46,277 nt of DNA. Origin: Thiohalocapsa marina. Lineage in GTDB: Bacteria > Pseudomonadota > Gammaproteobacteria > Chromatiales > Chromatiaceae. Numbering within the stretch: position 1 is the stretch's first letter; each line of letters begins with the position of its first letter. The position numbers and the translations under genes were made by a program. The stretch is taken from the NCBI RefSeq assembly GCF_008632335.1, contig NZ_VWXX01000034.1, positions 1-46,277 on the forward strand. Direction: 5' to 3'. The notes beneath the pieces are model-generated. The model was not told the origin of the DNA, did not search any database, and worked only from the letters and a program-made list of their open reading frames with translations. This document shows positions 8,540-18,462 of the stretch, piece after piece.

Positions 8540-9024
8540 ATCATTACCGTAGCGGCTTTCGATCGATCGCTGGGGATGATGAGCCTTCAGCGCCCAAGCA
8601 CCAGCGAGGCAGGATCGTCCATACGGCAGCGGAGGTGTGGCGCTTCGCCATTGTTGGCAGTGTTGGCTTCGCTGTTGAAGCGGTCATCCTGACTGTGTTG
8701 GTGCGGGCTGGTGACTGGGGCCTGTATGAAGCCCGTCTGCTCTCGTTTTCGCTCGCGGTGTCTGCTACCTGGGCGTTGAATCGTCGTTTTACGTTCACGC
8801 ACCGCTCCTCGGCGAATCGCAAGCGGGAATATGCGCGCTATTTTACGGTGCAATCCGTCGGGGCGCTGCTGAACCTGGGTGTCTATTCCGCATTTCTTCT
8901 ACAGTGGCCATCACTGGGGGCATGGCCGGTCTTGCCGTTGGCGGCAGGCTCTTTGAGCGCAATGGTATTCAACTTTCTTGGCGTGCGGTTCTTTGCGTTC
9001 ACGGGCAGTTCGGTCGGTATCTGA
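8536..9024 (+). CDS. GtrA-family membrane protein (polyprenyl-linked sugar flippase)
   Basis: The 162-residue protein has four predicted spans: FAIVGSVGFAVEAVILTVLV near 37-56, LLSFSLAVSATWALNRRF, FTVQSVGALLNLGVYSAFL and AAGSLSAMVFNFLGVRFF. The NRRFTF and NFLGVRFF motifs are hallmarks of GtrA. The family is thought to flip undecaprenyl-phosphate-linked sugars across the inner membrane and works with a GtrB-type GT2 and a GT-C transferase, all of which occur in this window. The best start is GTG 8536, which overlaps the upstream TGA by two bases and implies translational coupling; no in-frame ATG precedes the first span. It converges with the reverse-strand GT2 gene. Confidence 0.8.
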   Translation: MNHYRSGFRSIAGDDEPSAPKHQRGRIVHTAAEVWRFAIVGSVGFAVEAVILTVLVRAGDWGLYEARLLSFSLAVSATWALNRRFTFTHRSSANRKREYARYFTVQSVGALLNLGVYSAFLLQWPSLGAWPVLPLAAGSLSAMVFNFLGVRFFAFTGSSVGI

Positions 9025-9058
9025 CGTCAGACTGGAGTCGAAAATTGCTGATACGCTG

Positions 9059-10315
9059 TCATTTTTTAGATGCGATTTGATGGTCGCGAACTGGAATTTG
9101 CAGCACGCCTAAAAGCATCGCGCTGAGCGTGATCTGCACACCGATGATGACGGCGGTGGCTGACGGAATGATCAGGCGCATCATTGAGCCGGGGACCAGG
9201 TCTCCGAATCCTTCGGCACCCCAGCGTCCAACAGCGAAGACGGAGCCGGAGATGCCGCCAAGCAAAATGATAAGCCCGAGAATCAGACCGTGCTCGAGCC
9301 GGAACTTTTCGGCAATCTTGAGTCCGAGTGCTGTCGGCGGCAGGAAACCGGCCCGCATGCCATAAAGCTTTGCAAAAAACGCGAAGGAGATGGACTGCAG
9401 GCCCAGTATCATGCCGGCGGCGGCGAACAGCAGAGTGTGGATGTCAAGGTTGAGGCCGAGCACTGTTCGCGGTCCTGGCAGAAGCCAGGCTGAAGCCATC
9501 AGGCCGGCAGCAAACAAGACGATGCCCGGGTAGAAAAAGAGCCAGTCGGGGCTGTAGAGCAGCAGAAACCTGAGATGGCGCCAGCCGTCGCGCCAGCTTC
9601 GCAGATGCGGTGGCCGGTCGCGACCATCCGGGGATAATGTCGTCGGCACTTCCGTGATGCGAAGGCCTTCAATGGATGCCTTGACGACCATTTCCGAGGC
9701 AAACTCCATTCCGGTGGAGCGGAGATCGAGACCAAGAATCGCCTGTCGGCTGAATCCGCGCAGGCCGCAATGGAAATCTCCAACCGGGCTGTTGAAGAAG
9801 ATGCGACCGACCCCGGAGAGCAGCGGGTTGCCGAGATAGCGATGCAAGGGGGGCATGGCGCCGGCGCGAATACCGCCTTGAAAACGGTTTCCCATGACCA
9901 GTTGAAAACCACCGTGCAGGGCCTGCACAAACGGTTCCAGATTGGCGAAATCATAGGAGTCATCCGCATCGCCCATGATGACGAATTCTCCCCGGGCCGC
10001 GGCAATACCTGCCATGAGCGCATTGCCATACCCCTTCTGCTGCACATGAAGGACGCGCGCGCCACGGGCGGTGGCGATCTCAGCGGAGCCGTCGCTGCTG
10101 CCGTTGTCGGCTACCAGTACCTCGCCGGCGATGTCGTGGGTCTGCAGGAAGCGTCGAGCCTTGTCGATGCAGCGCCCGATTGTTGCCGCCTCGTCGAGGC
10201 ACGGCATCAGCACGGTGACGGCGCAAGTGACGTCGGCAGGTGGCGGATGCGATGCGTCCGGCCGGTCATGTTGCATATCGGGTTCTTCCTGTGGCGCTGT
10301 CTGGCGGGCGGCCAT
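9059..10315 (-). CDS. GT2 glycosyltransferase, DPM1-like with C-terminal membrane domain
   Basis: The 418-residue protein begins with a GT-A domain: VLMPCLDEAATIG at about 35-47, ADNGSSDGS at 69-77 and GDADDSYDF at 115-123, the metal-binding region of polyprenyl-phosphate sugar synthases. Later motifs DFHCGLRGFSR and GMEFASEMV are typical of dolichol-phosphate-mannose-synthase-like bacterial enzymes. Four spans follow (about 245-395). It likely charges a polyprenyl phosphate with a hexose. A TTG at 10321 would extend it by two residues, but ATG 10315, just after the stop of the upstream lytic transglycosylase gene and preceded by a G-rich run, is more natural. The short gap implies co-expression with that gene. 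Confidence 0.85.
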   Translation of the reverse strand: MAARQTAPQEEPDMQHDRPDASHPPPADVTCAVTVLMPCLDEAATIGRCIDKARRFLQTHDIAGEVLVADNGSSDGSAEIATARGARVLHVQQKGYGNALMAGIAAARGEFVIMGDADDSYDFANLEPFVQALHGGFQLVMGNRFQGGIRAGAMPPLHRYLGNPLLSGVGRIFFNSPVGDFHCGLRGFSRQAILGLDLRSTGMEFASEMVVKASIEGLRITEVPTTLSPDGRDRPPHLRSWRDGWRHLRFLLLYSPDWLFFYPGIVLFAAGLMASAWLLPGPRTVLGLNLDIHTLLFAAAGMILGLQSISFAFFAKLYGMRAGFLPPTALGLKIAEKFRLEHGLILGLIILLGGISGSVFAVGRWGAEGFGDLVPGSMMRLIIPSATAVIIGVQITLSAMLLGVLQIPVRDHQIASKK

Positions 10316-10317
10316 AC

Positions 10318-11313
10318 TCAACCCCCATCGCCCTGGCCGTCCATGTGCTGGCCACGGATGACGGACACGGGGCCGGTGGACTGGCGACCGAGGCGCTGCC
10401 TGATCTGCCGGACGTAGGCCTGGGTCTCAGGGTAGGGCGGAATGCCGCCGTGGCGGATGACGGCGTTCTCGCCGGCGTTGTAGCCGGCCAGGGCCAGTTC
10501 CAGGTCGCCGTTGAAGTGATCGAGCAGCCAGCGCAGGTAGGCCATGCCGCCGCGCAGGTTGTCGATGGGGTTCCAGGGGTTGCTCACGCCGAAGCGCGCG
10601 GCGGTCTCGGGGATGAGCTGCATCAGGCCGCGGGCGTCCTTGGGCGAGTGGGCGTCGGGATTGAAGTTGGACTCCGCCGCGATGACGGCCAGCACCAGTT
10701 CCGGCGGCAGTCGATACTGCGGCGCCAGGTAGCGGACCAGCGACACAATGTCGGCGTGGCCGATCTCGCGCGCGGCCAGCGGGGCGATGTCTGCCATGGG
10801 CGGTGCGTGCGCGCCCGGCTGGGTGGCGGTTGCCGGCAGGCGTCGTTCCCGCAACGCGGCCTTGAGTACGCACTCGGGCGGCTGGTCGAGCGGCGCATCG
10901 AGCGCGCCGAGCTGGCGCAGTTGCGTCTCGGCCTGCGGATGCCGGGCGGCCTGGGCGGCCTTGTACCAGGCGGCGCCCAGCACCTCGTCCACCGTGCCGA
11001 CGCGACCGCTGCTGTAGAGCCAGCCCAGGTGGTAGCTGGCCTCCGCCAGGCCGAGATCGCCGGCCCTGCAGTACAGCCGCAGCGCGCGGTCGATGTCCTG
11101 CGGGGCGCCGACGCCGTGCTCGAAGCGCCGGCCCGCGTCCAGCAAGCGATGCGCCTCGGTGTCCGTCGCGGCCATTGCCGCCTGGCCGCAGGCGAGCGCG
11201 ATCAGGCCGCAGGCCGCGAGCAGAGGCCGAATACGGAGCGGTGCCGCGAGCGCGTCGACGGAGTCGACGGGCGGGTCGGGATGGAACGGGCGGTGGGGCA
11301 TTCGACGCTTCAT
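10318..11313 (-). CDS. Lytic murein transglycosylase with Sel1-like repeats
   Basis: The 331-residue protein has an N-terminal export signal ending near GQAAMA (residues 43-48), then two Sel1/TPR-like repeats at about 55-130 (ALRLYCRAGDLGLAEASYHL; AAWYKAAQAARHPQA) and a C-terminal SLT (goose-lysozyme-like) domain. The catalytic Glu is E214 in AAESNFNP, followed by ARGLMQLIPETA, WNPIDNL and LALAGYNAGENAV, the standard family motifs. It should cleave peptidoglycan glycan strands in the periplasm. I chose ATG 11313 because longer frames run through sequence with no domain; ATG 11301 is an alternative. The downstream GT2 gene starts 2 bases after its stop. The pairing hints at envelope remodelling linked to glycan export, which is inference. 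Confidence 0.85.
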   Translation of the reverse strand: MKRRMPHRPFHPDPPVDSVDALAAPLRIRPLLAACGLIALACGQAAMAATDTEAHRLLDAGRRFEHGVGAPQDIDRALRLYCRAGDLGLAEASYHLGWLYSSGRVGTVDEVLGAAWYKAAQAARHPQAETQLRQLGALDAPLDQPPECVLKAALRERRLPATATQPGAHAPPMADIAPLAAREIGHADIVSLVRYLAPQYRLPPELVLAVIAAESNFNPDAHSPKDARGLMQLIPETAARFGVSNPWNPIDNLRGGMAYLRWLLDHFNGDLELALAGYNAGENAVIRHGGIPPYPETQAYVRQIRQRLGRQSTGPVSVIRGQHMDGQGDGG

Positions 11314-11522
11314 AAGGAAGCCGCTTGGTGGATGGGCATCCTGCCGAAAAATCCGCACGCAAACCGCAAACGCGGTTCTCAGCGCACACCTGCTCTGAAG
11401 ACTAGCCAGCAGGTTACGCATGCGCAAGCCGTCCATTCCGTGCTTTGCTCGCGAGGGGTCCGGCGGATATACTGGCGAGCTTTTGCAAGGTTTTCGGGCA
11501 CCAAGATCAGGAGATGACCCAG

Positions 11523-12821
11523 ATGCAAGTGACTGTCGAGAATGGCGAGGGCCTCGTCCGCCGGATGCGGGTGGAGTTGTCGTCGGAGGAGATCGAGCAG
11601 GAGGTGGACAAGCGCCTGCGCGATTTCGCACGCCAGGCGCGGCTGCCGGGTTTCCGTCCCGGCAAGGCCCCCGTAAGGCTGCTGCGCCAGCGCTACGGCG
11701 AGAGTGTTCGCGACGAGGTGTTCAGCGAGACGGTACAGAAGACCTACCCCGAGGCCATCAGCCAGCAGGAGCTGCGTCCGGCGGGCATGCCCGAGATCGA
11801 GCCGGACATCGACCAGGCCGCGGGACGCTATGCCTATGTGGCCAATTTCGAGGTCATGCCCCAGGTGGAACTGGTCGGCCTGGCCGGCCGTGAGATCAAG
11901 CGCCCGGTGGCCGAGGTGACCGAGGCCGACGTGGACGCCATGATCGAGCGGCTGCGCGAGCAGCGCAAGACCTGGTCGCCGGTGGATCGCCAGGCCGCTG
12001 ATGGTGACCGCCTGACCGTCGACTTCCAGGGCACCATTGACGGTGAATTCTTCCAGGGCGGCAGCGCCGAAGGCACCCAGATCGTGCTGGGCGAGGGACG
12101 CATGATCGCCGATTTCGAGGCGCAGCTGGTCGGCGCGGCGGCCGGCGACGAGCGTGTGGTCGAGGTGACCTTCCCGGAGGACTACCACGTGGCCGAACTG
12201 GCCGGTAAACCGGCCCGCTTCCAGGTCCAGGTCAAGGAGGTTGCCGAGGTCGAGCTGCCGCCGCTGGATGCCGATTTCATGGCCGCCTTCGACGTCGAAG
12301 ACGGCGACATGGACAAGTTCCGCGCCGATATCCGCGGCAACATGGAGCGCGAGCTGAAGCAGCGCATCGAGGCGCAGGTGAAGGAGCAGGTGCTGGACGC
12401 CCTGGTGGAGGCCAACCCCATGGAGGTGCCGCAGGCCCTGGTCAGCGAGCAGATCAAGGGCTTCAAGGAGCAGATGCAGCGCAACATGGGTGGTGGCGCC
12501 GGCGGGTTTCAGCTGCCGGACGACATCTTTGCCGACAGCGCGCGCCGTCGTGTGGTGCTGGCCCTGCTGGCGGGCGAGGCGGTCCGGCGCCATGAGATCA
12601 CGGCGGACCCGGAGCGGGTGCGCGCCGCGGTGGAGGAAATGGCCGACACCTACGATACGCCGCAGGAGGTCATCGACTACTACTACGCCGATCCGCAGCG
12701 CTTGCAGCAGATCGAGGCCATGGTCACCGAGGAGATGATGGTGGAGCGGTTGCTGGAGGAAGCCACGGTAGTCGACGAGCCGTCGACGTTCGAGGCGGTC
12801 ACCCGCAGCGAGCGCGACTGA
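11523..12821 (+). CDS. tig: Trigger factor
   Basis: Ribosome-bound chaperone and peptidyl-prolyl isomerase that meets nascent chains at the exit tunnel. The product is 432 residues, equal to the E. coli protein. The ribosome-binding domain holds the signature GFRPGKAP near residue 45, the FKBP-type PPIase domain spans about 150-245 ([20 protein letters not shown]), and the helical C-terminal domain with its conserved LFEXA-like end follows. Of two nearby ATGs, 11523 (MQVTVE) is preferred: AGGAG at 11509-11513 lies 9 bases before it but directly abuts the ATG at 11514. It heads the conserved tig-clpP-clpX-lon order. Confidence 0.97.
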   Translation: MQVTVENGEGLVRRMRVELSSEEIEQEVDKRLRDFARQARLPGFRPGKAPVRLLRQRYGESVRDEVFSETVQKTYPEAISQQELRPAGMPEIEPDIDQAAGRYAYVANFEVMPQVELVGLAGREIKRPVAEVTEADVDAMIERLREQRKTWSPVDRQAADGDRLTVDFQGTIDGEFFQGGSAEGTQIVLGEGRMIADFEAQLVGAAAGDERVVEVTFPEDYHVAELAGKPARFQVQVKEVAEVELPPLDADFMAAFDVEDGDMDKFRADIRGNMERELKQRIEAQVKEQVLDALVEANPMEVPQALVSEQIKGFKEQMQRNMGGGAGGFQLPDDIFADSARRRVVLALLAGEAVRRHEITADPERVRAAVEEMADTYDTPQEVIDYYYADPQRLQQIEAMVTEEMMVERLLEEATVVDEPSTFEAVTRSERD

Positions 12822-12990
12822 TTGGCCTGTCGGCGGGGGTCGCCGCTGCGGTTGCGCCGGCAACGCGCCTGCGAGCCCATTGGCGATCCGGCTTGCAATC
12901 CGGCCGCGTTCCGCCTTGCGATCTGGCGGCGCGGCCCGACATACCGCCAAAGACAGGATTATTACCGCCATGGTGCGAGGTAGCACACGC

Positions 12991-13635
12991 ATGAATCCCG
13001 AATTGGCTCAGTCGAGCTGGAATCCGCAGGCCCTCGGACTGATTCCGATGGTCATCGAGCAGACCGCCCGGGGCGAGCGCTCGTTCGACATCTTTTCGCG
13101 CCTGCTCAAGGAACGGGTGGTGTTCCTGGTGGGTCCGGTGGAGGACCATGTCGCCAATCTGGTGGTGGCACAGTTGCTGTTCCTGGAGTCGGAGAACCCG
13201 GACAAGGACATCCACTTCTACATCAACTCCCCGGGCGGCTCGGTCACCGCAGGGCTGGCCATCTACGACACCATGCGCTTCATCCGCCCGGATGTCAGCA
13301 CCATGTGCATCGGCCAGGCGGCGAGCATGGGCGCGCTGCTGCTGGCCGGCGGTGCCGCCGGCAAGCGTTTCTGCCTGCCGCATTCGCGCATGATGATCCA
13401 CCAGCCGCTGGGCGGCTTCCAGGGGCAGGCGACGGACATCGACATCCATGCCCGCGAGATCCTGCACATTCGCGATCAACTGAACCATATCCTGGCCCAT
13501 CACACCGGGCAGCCATTGGAGAAGATCGCCGAGGATACCGAGCGCGACCGCTTCATGGGCGGCGAGGCCGCGATGGAATACGGCCTGATCGACAAGGTGC
13601 TCGACAGCCGCGGCGAAGCGCCGGCAAAGCCCTGA
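12991..13635 (+). CDS. clpP: ATP-dependent Clp protease proteolytic subunit
   Basis: Serine peptidase that forms a tetradecamer barrel and degrades proteins unfolded by ClpX or ClpA. With ATG 12991 it is 214 residues; the catalytic triad is S112 (QAASMG), H137 (MMIHQP) and D186 (TERDRF), spaced exactly as in E. coli. GAGG sits about 11 bases before this ATG. An upstream ATG at 12970 would add seven residues. The N-terminal propeptide region before LIPMVIEQ is typical in length. clpX follows after 188 bases that contain a promoter of its own. Confidence 0.97.
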   Translation: MNPELAQSSWNPQALGLIPMVIEQTARGERSFDIFSRLLKERVVFLVGPVEDHVANLVVAQLLFLESENPDKDIHFYINSPGGSVTAGLAIYDTMRFIRPDVSTMCIGQAASMGALLLAGGAAGKRFCLPHSRMMIHQPLGGFQGQATDIDIHAREILHIRDQLNHILAHHTGQPLEKIAEDTERDRFMGGEAAMEYGLIDKVLDSRGEAPAKP

Positions 13636-13685
13636 TCGACCTTCCAGGCTCCCCTCCTCACGGCCCATGGCGGGCGGCGGCGGCC

Positions 13686-13715
13686 CCCGATGCTTGTCCT
13701 GCATCAGGCATCGGG
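13686..13715 (+). terminator. Hairpin between clpP and clpX (possible attenuator)
   Basis: CCCGATGC (13686-13693) and GCATCGGG (13708-13715) form a perfect 8-bp inverted repeat with a 14-base loop. There is no T-tract, so it is more likely an attenuator, RNA-processing or stability element than a classical terminator. Confidence 0.35.
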
Positions 13716-13727
13716 TCCGTCTACGTC

Positions 13728-13755
13728 TTGTCATGGTTCGTCAAACCATTATGAT
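13728..13755 (+). promoter_or_regulatory. sigma70-type promoter of clpX with palindrome in the spacer
   Basis: TTGTCA (13728-13733) and TATGAT (13750-13755) are separated by 16 bases. The spacer with the last base of the -35 reads ATGGTT, CGTCA, AACCAT, a perfect 6-bp inverted repeat lying between the two hexamers. It would let clpX be expressed apart from clpP and could be an operator. Confidence 0.55.
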
Positions 13756-13823
13756 TGGGGCGTCTGCCTGTTGGTGCGCTCCATTGCACCCTGCGCGATC
13801 GTCCCCCGGAGAGACCATCATCC

Positions 13824-15104
13824 ATGAGCGGTAATAGTCACGGAAAACCTGACGAAGGCAAACTGCTGTATTGCTCCTTTTGCGGCAAGAGCCAGCACGA
13901 GGTCCGCAAGCTGATCGCCGGCCCGTCGGTGTTCATCTGCGACGAATGCGTCGAGCTCTGCAACGATATCATCCGCGAAGAGATGCAGGAGGGCATGGGC
14001 GAGGCCACCAGTCGGCTGCCCAAGCCGCGGGAGATCAAGGAAAGCCTGGACCAGTACGTCATCGGCCAGGAGCAGGCAAAGAAGGTCCTGTCCGTTGCCG
14101 TCTACAACCACTACAAGCGCCTGGAGGCGGCAGACGCCAAGGAAGACGTCGAGATCGCCAAGAGCAACATCCTGCTGATCGGCCCCACCGGTTCGGGCAA
14201 GACGCTGCTGGCAGAGACTCTGGCGCGGCTGCTGAACGTGCCCTTCACCATCGCCGACGCCACCACCCTGACCGAGGCGGGCTACGTCGGCGAGGATGTG
14301 GAGAATATCATCCAGAAGCTGCTGCAGAAGTGCGACTACGACGTCGAGAAGGCGCAGACCGGCATCGTCTACATCGACGAGATCGACAAGATCTCGCGCA
14401 AGGCCGACAACCCCTCCATCACCCGCGATGTCTCCGGTGAGGGCGTGCAGCAGGCACTGCTCAAGCTGGTCGAGGGTACCGTGGCCTCGGTGCCACCCCA
14501 AGGCGGGCGCAAGCACCCGCAGCAGGAGTTCCTGCAGGTGGACACCTCGAACATCCTGTTCATCGTCGGCGGCGCCTTCGCCGGGCTAGACAAGGTGGTG
14601 CAGCAACGCAGCCGCAAGGGTGGCATCGGCTTCTCCGCCGAGGTGCACAGCAAGGATGACGACCGCCGCGTCGGCGAGCTGCTGGCCAATGTCGAGCCGG
14701 AGGACCTGATCCGCTACGGTCTGATCCCTGAGTTCGTCGGCCGCCTGCCGGTGATGGCCACCCTCGAGGAACTCGACGTCGACGCCCTGATCCGCATCCT
14801 CACCGAGCCGAAGCACGCGCTGTACAAGCAGTACGGCCGCCTGTTCTCCATGGAGAACTGCGAGCTCGAACTGCGTGAAGATGCCCTGCGGGCCATCGCC
14901 GTCAAGGCCATGGAGCGCAAGACCGGCGCCCGTGGCCTGCGCACCATCATGGAGCAGGTGCTGCTGGACATCATGTACGATCTGCCCTCCATGGACAGCG
15001 TCAGCAAGGTGGTGGTGGACTCCTCCGTTATCGATGGCGAGAACAAGCCCTTCATCATCTACGACGGTGGCGAGCCGCAGCAGCGGCTGGCTGCGTCCGA
15101 CTGA
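13824..15104 (+). CDS. clpX: ATP-dependent Clp protease ATP-binding subunit ClpX
   Basis: AAA+ unfoldase that recognises tagged substrates and feeds them to ClpP. The 426-residue product has the N-terminal C4 zinc finger (CSFC then CDEC), Walker A GPTGSGKT at 120-127, the pore loop GYVGEDV, Walker B YIDEIDK, and an IGF tripeptide in KGGIGF that docks into ClpP. Length matches E. coli (424). ATG 13824 starts the conserved zinc-binding domain; the frame upstream has no family sequence. Its own promoter lies about 70 bases upstream. Confidence 0.97.
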   Translation: MSGNSHGKPDEGKLLYCSFCGKSQHEVRKLIAGPSVFICDECVELCNDIIREEMQEGMGEATSRLPKPREIKESLDQYVIGQEQAKKVLSVAVYNHYKRLEAADAKEDVEIAKSNILLIGPTGSGKTLLAETLARLLNVPFTIADATTLTEAGYVGEDVENIIQKLLQKCDYDVEKAQTGIVYIDEIDKISRKADNPSITRDVSGEGVQQALLKLVEGTVASVPPQGGRKHPQQEFLQVDTSNILFIVGGAFAGLDKVVQQRSRKGGIGFSAEVHSKDDDRRVGELLANVEPEDLIRYGLIPEFVGRLPVMATLEELDVDALIRILTEPKHALYKQYGRLFSMENCELELREDALRAIAVKAMERKTGARGLRTIMEQVLLDIMYDLPSMDSVSKVVVDSSVIDGENKPFIIYDGGEPQQRLAASD

Positions 15105-15201
15105 GCGCGTCCGTTCTGACGGCTAACCCGACGGCTGCGCCGGTGACGGGCGCTGGCCGTTGGCGTCTGCAACCGGTGTCATGCCCGTCATCGGTGCTGG
15201 C

Positions 15202-15228
15202 CTTGGACACGACCGATCGGTGCCATCC
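15202..15228 (+). promoter_or_regulatory. Possible sigma32 (heat-shock) promoter of lon
   Basis: CTTGGA (15202-15207) and TGCCATCC (15221-15228) partly match the sigma32 consensus CTTGAA and CCCCATNT with acceptable spacing, about 150 bases before the lon ATG. The match is imperfect; the call leans on the known heat-shock control of lon in related bacteria. Confidence 0.3.
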
Positions 15229-15377
15229 ATTCGCGCTGCCGATTGAACCGTCTGCCCCATGCCCTAACCTCCAATCAGGTACTGGGCAACGTCTACAACC
15301 GGCGTGCGACTGGTGCGTTGTACCTCAGGGTGGACCAGCCCACGCCAGCCACGCGCGCATTACCCGAGACTGATTCT

Positions 15378-17837
15378 ATGGGCACGAGCCGAACCGACCA
15401 GAACTACCCCATGACCGCCGAGCAGGAGGTGCCGGTGCTGCCGCTGCGCGACGTGGTGGTCTACCCGCACATGGTCATCCCGTTGTTCGTCGGCCGCGAC
15501 AAGTCGATCAAAGCGCTCGACTCGGCCATGACCAGCGACAAGCAGATCCTGCTGATCGCGCAGAAGAACGCGGATGTCGATGACCCGGCGGTGAAGGATC
15601 TGCACAGCATCGGCACCCTGGCCAACATCCTGCAGTTGCTGAAGCTGCCCGACGGCACCGTCAAGGTGCTGGTGGAGGGGCATCGCCGGGCGAAGGCGAC
15701 GTCCTTCATCACCGCCGAGGACGCCTTTGCCGCGGTGGTTCGGCCCCTGGACGAGGTGCTGGAGGTGGACGAGCGCGAGCAGGAGGTGCTGATGCGCTCG
15801 GCGGTCGGCCTGTTCGACCAGTACGTCAAGCTGAACAAGAAGGTGCCGCCGGAGGTGCTTACCTCGCTGTCCAGCATCGATGACGCCGGTCGCCTGGCAG
15901 ATACCATGGCCGCGCACATGGCGCTGAAACTGGACGAAAAGCAGCACGTGCTCGAAATGGTGAACGTGCAGCAGCGGCTTGAGCACCTGATGGGGCTGAT
16001 GGAGTCGGAAAACGACATCCTGCAGATGGAGAAGCGCATCCGCGGCCGCGTGAAGCGGCAGATGGAGAAGAACCAGCGCGAGTACTATCTCAACGAGCAG
16101 ATGAAGGCCATCCAGAAGGAGCTCGGCGAGCTGGAGGATGTGCCCAACGAGCTGGAAGAACTGGGCAAGCGCATCGAGTCCGCCGGCATGCCCAAGGATG
16201 TGAAGGAGAAGGCCGGCGCCGAGCTGAACAAGCTGAAGCTGATGTCGCCCATGTCCGCGGAGGCCACCGTGGTGCGCAACTACATCGACACCCTGGTGTC
16301 GGTGCCGTGGAAAAAGCGCACCCGCATCCGCAACGACATCCGCGTGGCGGAAAAGGTGCTGGATGCCGACCACTACGGCCTGGAAAAGGTCAAGGAGCGC
16401 ATCCTGGAGTACCTGGCGGTGCAGCAGCGGGTGCGCCAGCTCAAGGGGCCGATCCTGTGCCTGGTGGGGCCGCCGGGTGTCGGCAAGACCTCGCTGGGAC
16501 AGTCCATCGCCCGCGCTACCAACCGCAAGTTCGTGCGCATGTCGCTGGGCGGCGTGCGCGACGAGGCGGAGATCCGCGGCCACCGGCGCACCTACATCGG
16601 CGCGCTGCCGGGCAAGATCATCCAGCTGCTGTCCAAGGCCGGCTCGCGCAACGCCTTCTTCCTGTTCGACGAGATCGACAAGATGGCCATGGACTTCCGT
16701 GGCGATCCGGCCTCGGCGCTGCTCGAGGTGCTGGACCCGGAACAGAACTCCAGCTTCAACGACCATTACCTGGAGGTGGACTTCGACCTGTCCGAGGTGA
16801 TGTTCGTCGGCACCGCCAACACGCTGAACATCCCGCCGGCGCTGCTCGACCGCATGGAGGTGATCCGCCTGTCGGGCTACACCGAAGACGAGAAGGTCAA
16901 CATCGCCGAGCGCTATCTGATCCCCAAGCAGATGAAGAACAACGGCCTCAAGGACGGCGAACTGGCCATCCGCGAGGCGGCTGTGCGCGACATCATCCGC
17001 TATTACACCCGCGAGGCCGGGGTGCGCAACCTTGAGCGCGAGATCTCAAAGATCTGCCGCAAGGTGGTCAAGGAGGTGCTGCTGAAGAAACGCGACAGCA
17101 CCGTGGCGGTGACGCCCAAGGCGCTGGAGAAGTATCTTGGGGTGCGCCGCTTCCGCTTCGGCCTGGCCGAAGAACACGATCAGGTGGGGCAGGTCACCGG
17201 GCTTGCCTGGACCGAGGTGGGTGGCGAACTGCTGCGCATCGAGTCCGCGCTGGTACCGGGCAAGGGCAAGTTCACCTACACCGGCCAGCTCGGCGACGTG
17301 ATGCAGGAGTCCATCCAGGCGGCCATGACCGTTGTGCGCAGCCGTGCGGAGTCCCTGGGGATCGATCCAGAGTTCCACCAGAAGTTCGACCTGCACATCC
17401 ATGTGCCCGAGGGGGCGACGCCCAAGGATGGCCCCAGTGCCGGCGTGGCCATGTGTACTGCACTGGTGTCTGCCCTGACCAAGATCGCCGTGCGGTCCAA
17501 TGTGGCAATGACCGGTGAGATCACCCTGCGGGGTGAGGTGCTGCCAATCGGCGGCCTCAAGGAGAAGCTGCTGGCGGCCCATCGGGGCGGCATCCAGACC
17601 GTGTTGATCCCGCACGAGAATGCGCGCGACCTGGTGGATATTCCAAAAAACATTAAGCAAAGTCTGGATATTCGGCCGGTGCGCTGGGTAGACGAAGTGC
17701 TGCAGGTGGCGTTGTGTGAACAACCCGGCGCGAAGGGTGACGCTACGGTGGCCGCTGACGAGACCGCCGCGGAGAAGGCACCCCCGGTGGCCAAGAAGGA
17801 CGAGAAAAAGCGCGGCGGCGTGCGCACACATCACTGA
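15378..17837 (+). CDS. lon: ATP-dependent Lon protease
   Basis: AAA+ serine protease that degrades damaged and regulatory proteins. From ATG 15378 it is 819 residues. The N-terminal substrate-binding domain starts at [20 protein letters not shown], Walker A is GPPGVGKT at 364-371, Walker B is LFDEIDK, and the catalytic dyad is S687 (DGPSAG) and K730 (GGLKEKL), spaced as in E. coli S679/K722. It is longer than E. coli Lon (784) mainly through an Ala/Glu/Lys-rich C-terminal tail of about 40 residues ending GGVRTHH. ATG 15411 is an alternative start. hupB follows, as in many gammaproteobacteria. Confidence 0.97.
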   Translation: MGTSRTDQNYPMTAEQEVPVLPLRDVVVYPHMVIPLFVGRDKSIKALDSAMTSDKQILLIAQKNADVDDPAVKDLHSIGTLANILQLLKLPDGTVKVLVEGHRRAKATSFITAEDAFAAVVRPLDEVLEVDEREQEVLMRSAVGLFDQYVKLNKKVPPEVLTSLSSIDDAGRLADTMAAHMALKLDEKQHVLEMVNVQQRLEHLMGLMESENDILQMEKRIRGRVKRQMEKNQREYYLNEQMKAIQKELGELEDVPNELEELGKRIESAGMPKDVKEKAGAELNKLKLMSPMSAEATVVRNYIDTLVSVPWKKRTRIRNDIRVAEKVLDADHYGLEKVKERILEYLAVQQRVRQLKGPILCLVGPPGVGKTSLGQSIARATNRKFVRMSLGGVRDEAEIRGHRRTYIGALPGKIIQLLSKAGSRNAFFLFDEIDKMAMDFRGDPASALLEVLDPEQNSSFNDHYLEVDFDLSEVMFVGTANTLNIPPALLDRMEVIRLSGYTEDEKVNIAERYLIPKQMKNNGLKDGELAIREAAVRDIIRYYTREAGVRNLEREISKICRKVVKEVLLKKRDSTVAVTPKALEKYLGVRRFRFGLAEEHDQVGQVTGLAWTEVGGELLRIESALVPGKGKFTYTGQLGDVMQESIQAAMTVVRSRAESLGIDPEFHQKFDLHIHVPEGATPKDGPSAGVAMCTALVSALTKIAVRSNVAMTGEITLRGEVLPIGGLKEKLLAAHRGGIQTVLIPHENARDLVDIPKNIKQSLDIRPVRWVDEVLQVALCEQPGAKGDATVAADETAAEKAPPVAKKDEKKRGGVRTHH

Positions 17838-17877
17838 TGGCGCGGCCTGGCGGCTCGTCGGGCAGCTGGAACATTGC

Positions 17878-17907
17878 TTGACAGTCGCGCGGGTGCTCGA
17901 CAACAAT
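17878..17907 (+). promoter_or_regulatory. Probable sigma70 promoter of hupB
   Basis: TTGACA (17878-17883), a perfect -35, is followed after 18 bases by AACAAT (17902-17907), a 4-of-6 match to the -10. It lies about 105 bases upstream of the HU start. Confidence 0.45.
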
Positions 17908-18012
17908 CCCCGCACTCGTTCGAGCCGCGGCGGAGACGATCGAAAGGCGGCTGTTGCTGCGTCGATCAGGCTGGACTTCCGTAACGAGTGTTTACACGAC
18001 ACAGGAGGACGT

Positions 18013-18285
18013 ATGAACAAATCTGAACTGATCGATGCCATGGCAGAGGCGGCAGACATTCCGAAGGCGGCCGCGGCCCGCGCGCTGGACGCTCTGACCG
18101 ACTCCGTCGCTGTCGCCCTCAAGGAAGGTGACACCGTGTCGATCATCGGCTTCGGCACCTTCTCCGTGAAGCATCGCGCGGCGCGCACCGGGCGTAACCC
18201 GCAGACCGGCGACGTGATCCAGATCGCCGCGTCCAAGACGCCGTCGTTCAAGGCCGGCAAGGCCCTGAAGGACGCCGTACAGTAA
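18013..18285 (+). CDS. hupB: DNA-binding protein HU-beta
   Basis: Nucleoid-associated protein of 90 residues that bends DNA as a dimer. It begins [20 protein letters not shown] and contains the [18 protein letters not shown] signature, whose beta arm includes the conserved RNPQTG that inserts in the minor groove. A strong AGGAGG lies 6 bases before the ATG. The position directly after lon is conserved in gammaproteobacteria. Confidence 0.96.
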   Translation: MNKSELIDAMAEAADIPKAAAARALDALTDSVAVALKEGDTVSIIGFGTFSVKHRAARTGRNPQTGDVIQIAASKTPSFKAGKALKDAVQ

Positions 18286-18346
18286 GGAGTTCGGGTCGGG
18301 GGAGCGCAGGACACCGCAGTGACGGGGTCCGATATCGTCCGACCAC

Positions 18347-18379
18347 CCATGGACTTGGCGACGCTTCCGCCGTCCATGG
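18347..18379. repeat. Inverted repeat upstream of tRNA-Val
   Basis: CCATGGAC (18347-18354) and GTCCATGG (18372-18379) form a perfect 8-bp inverted repeat ending 7 bases before the tRNA. It could act in the 3' end of the hupB transcript or in processing of the tRNA precursor. No T-tract follows. Confidence 0.4.
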
Positions 18380-18386
18380 ACATACC

Positions 18387-18462
18387 GGGTGCTTAGCTCA
18401 GCTGGGAGAGCATCGCCCTTACAAGGCGAGGGTCGCAGGTTCGATCCCTGCAGCACCCACCA
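18387..18462 (+). tRNA. tRNA-Val (anticodon UAC)
   Basis: The 76-base cloverleaf has acceptor arms GGGTGCT and AGCACCC, D-loop AGCTCAGCTGGGAGA, anticodon loop CTTACAA with anticodon TAC, T-arm GCAGG-TTCGATC-CCTGC and an encoded 3' ACCA. It reads GUA and related valine codons. Confidence 0.97.

Noticed and set aside
11379-12992. A reverse-strand open frame of 537 codons opposite trigger factor
   Set aside because: It mirrors the tig coding sequence, shows His/Leu-rich shadow composition and has no recognisable family.
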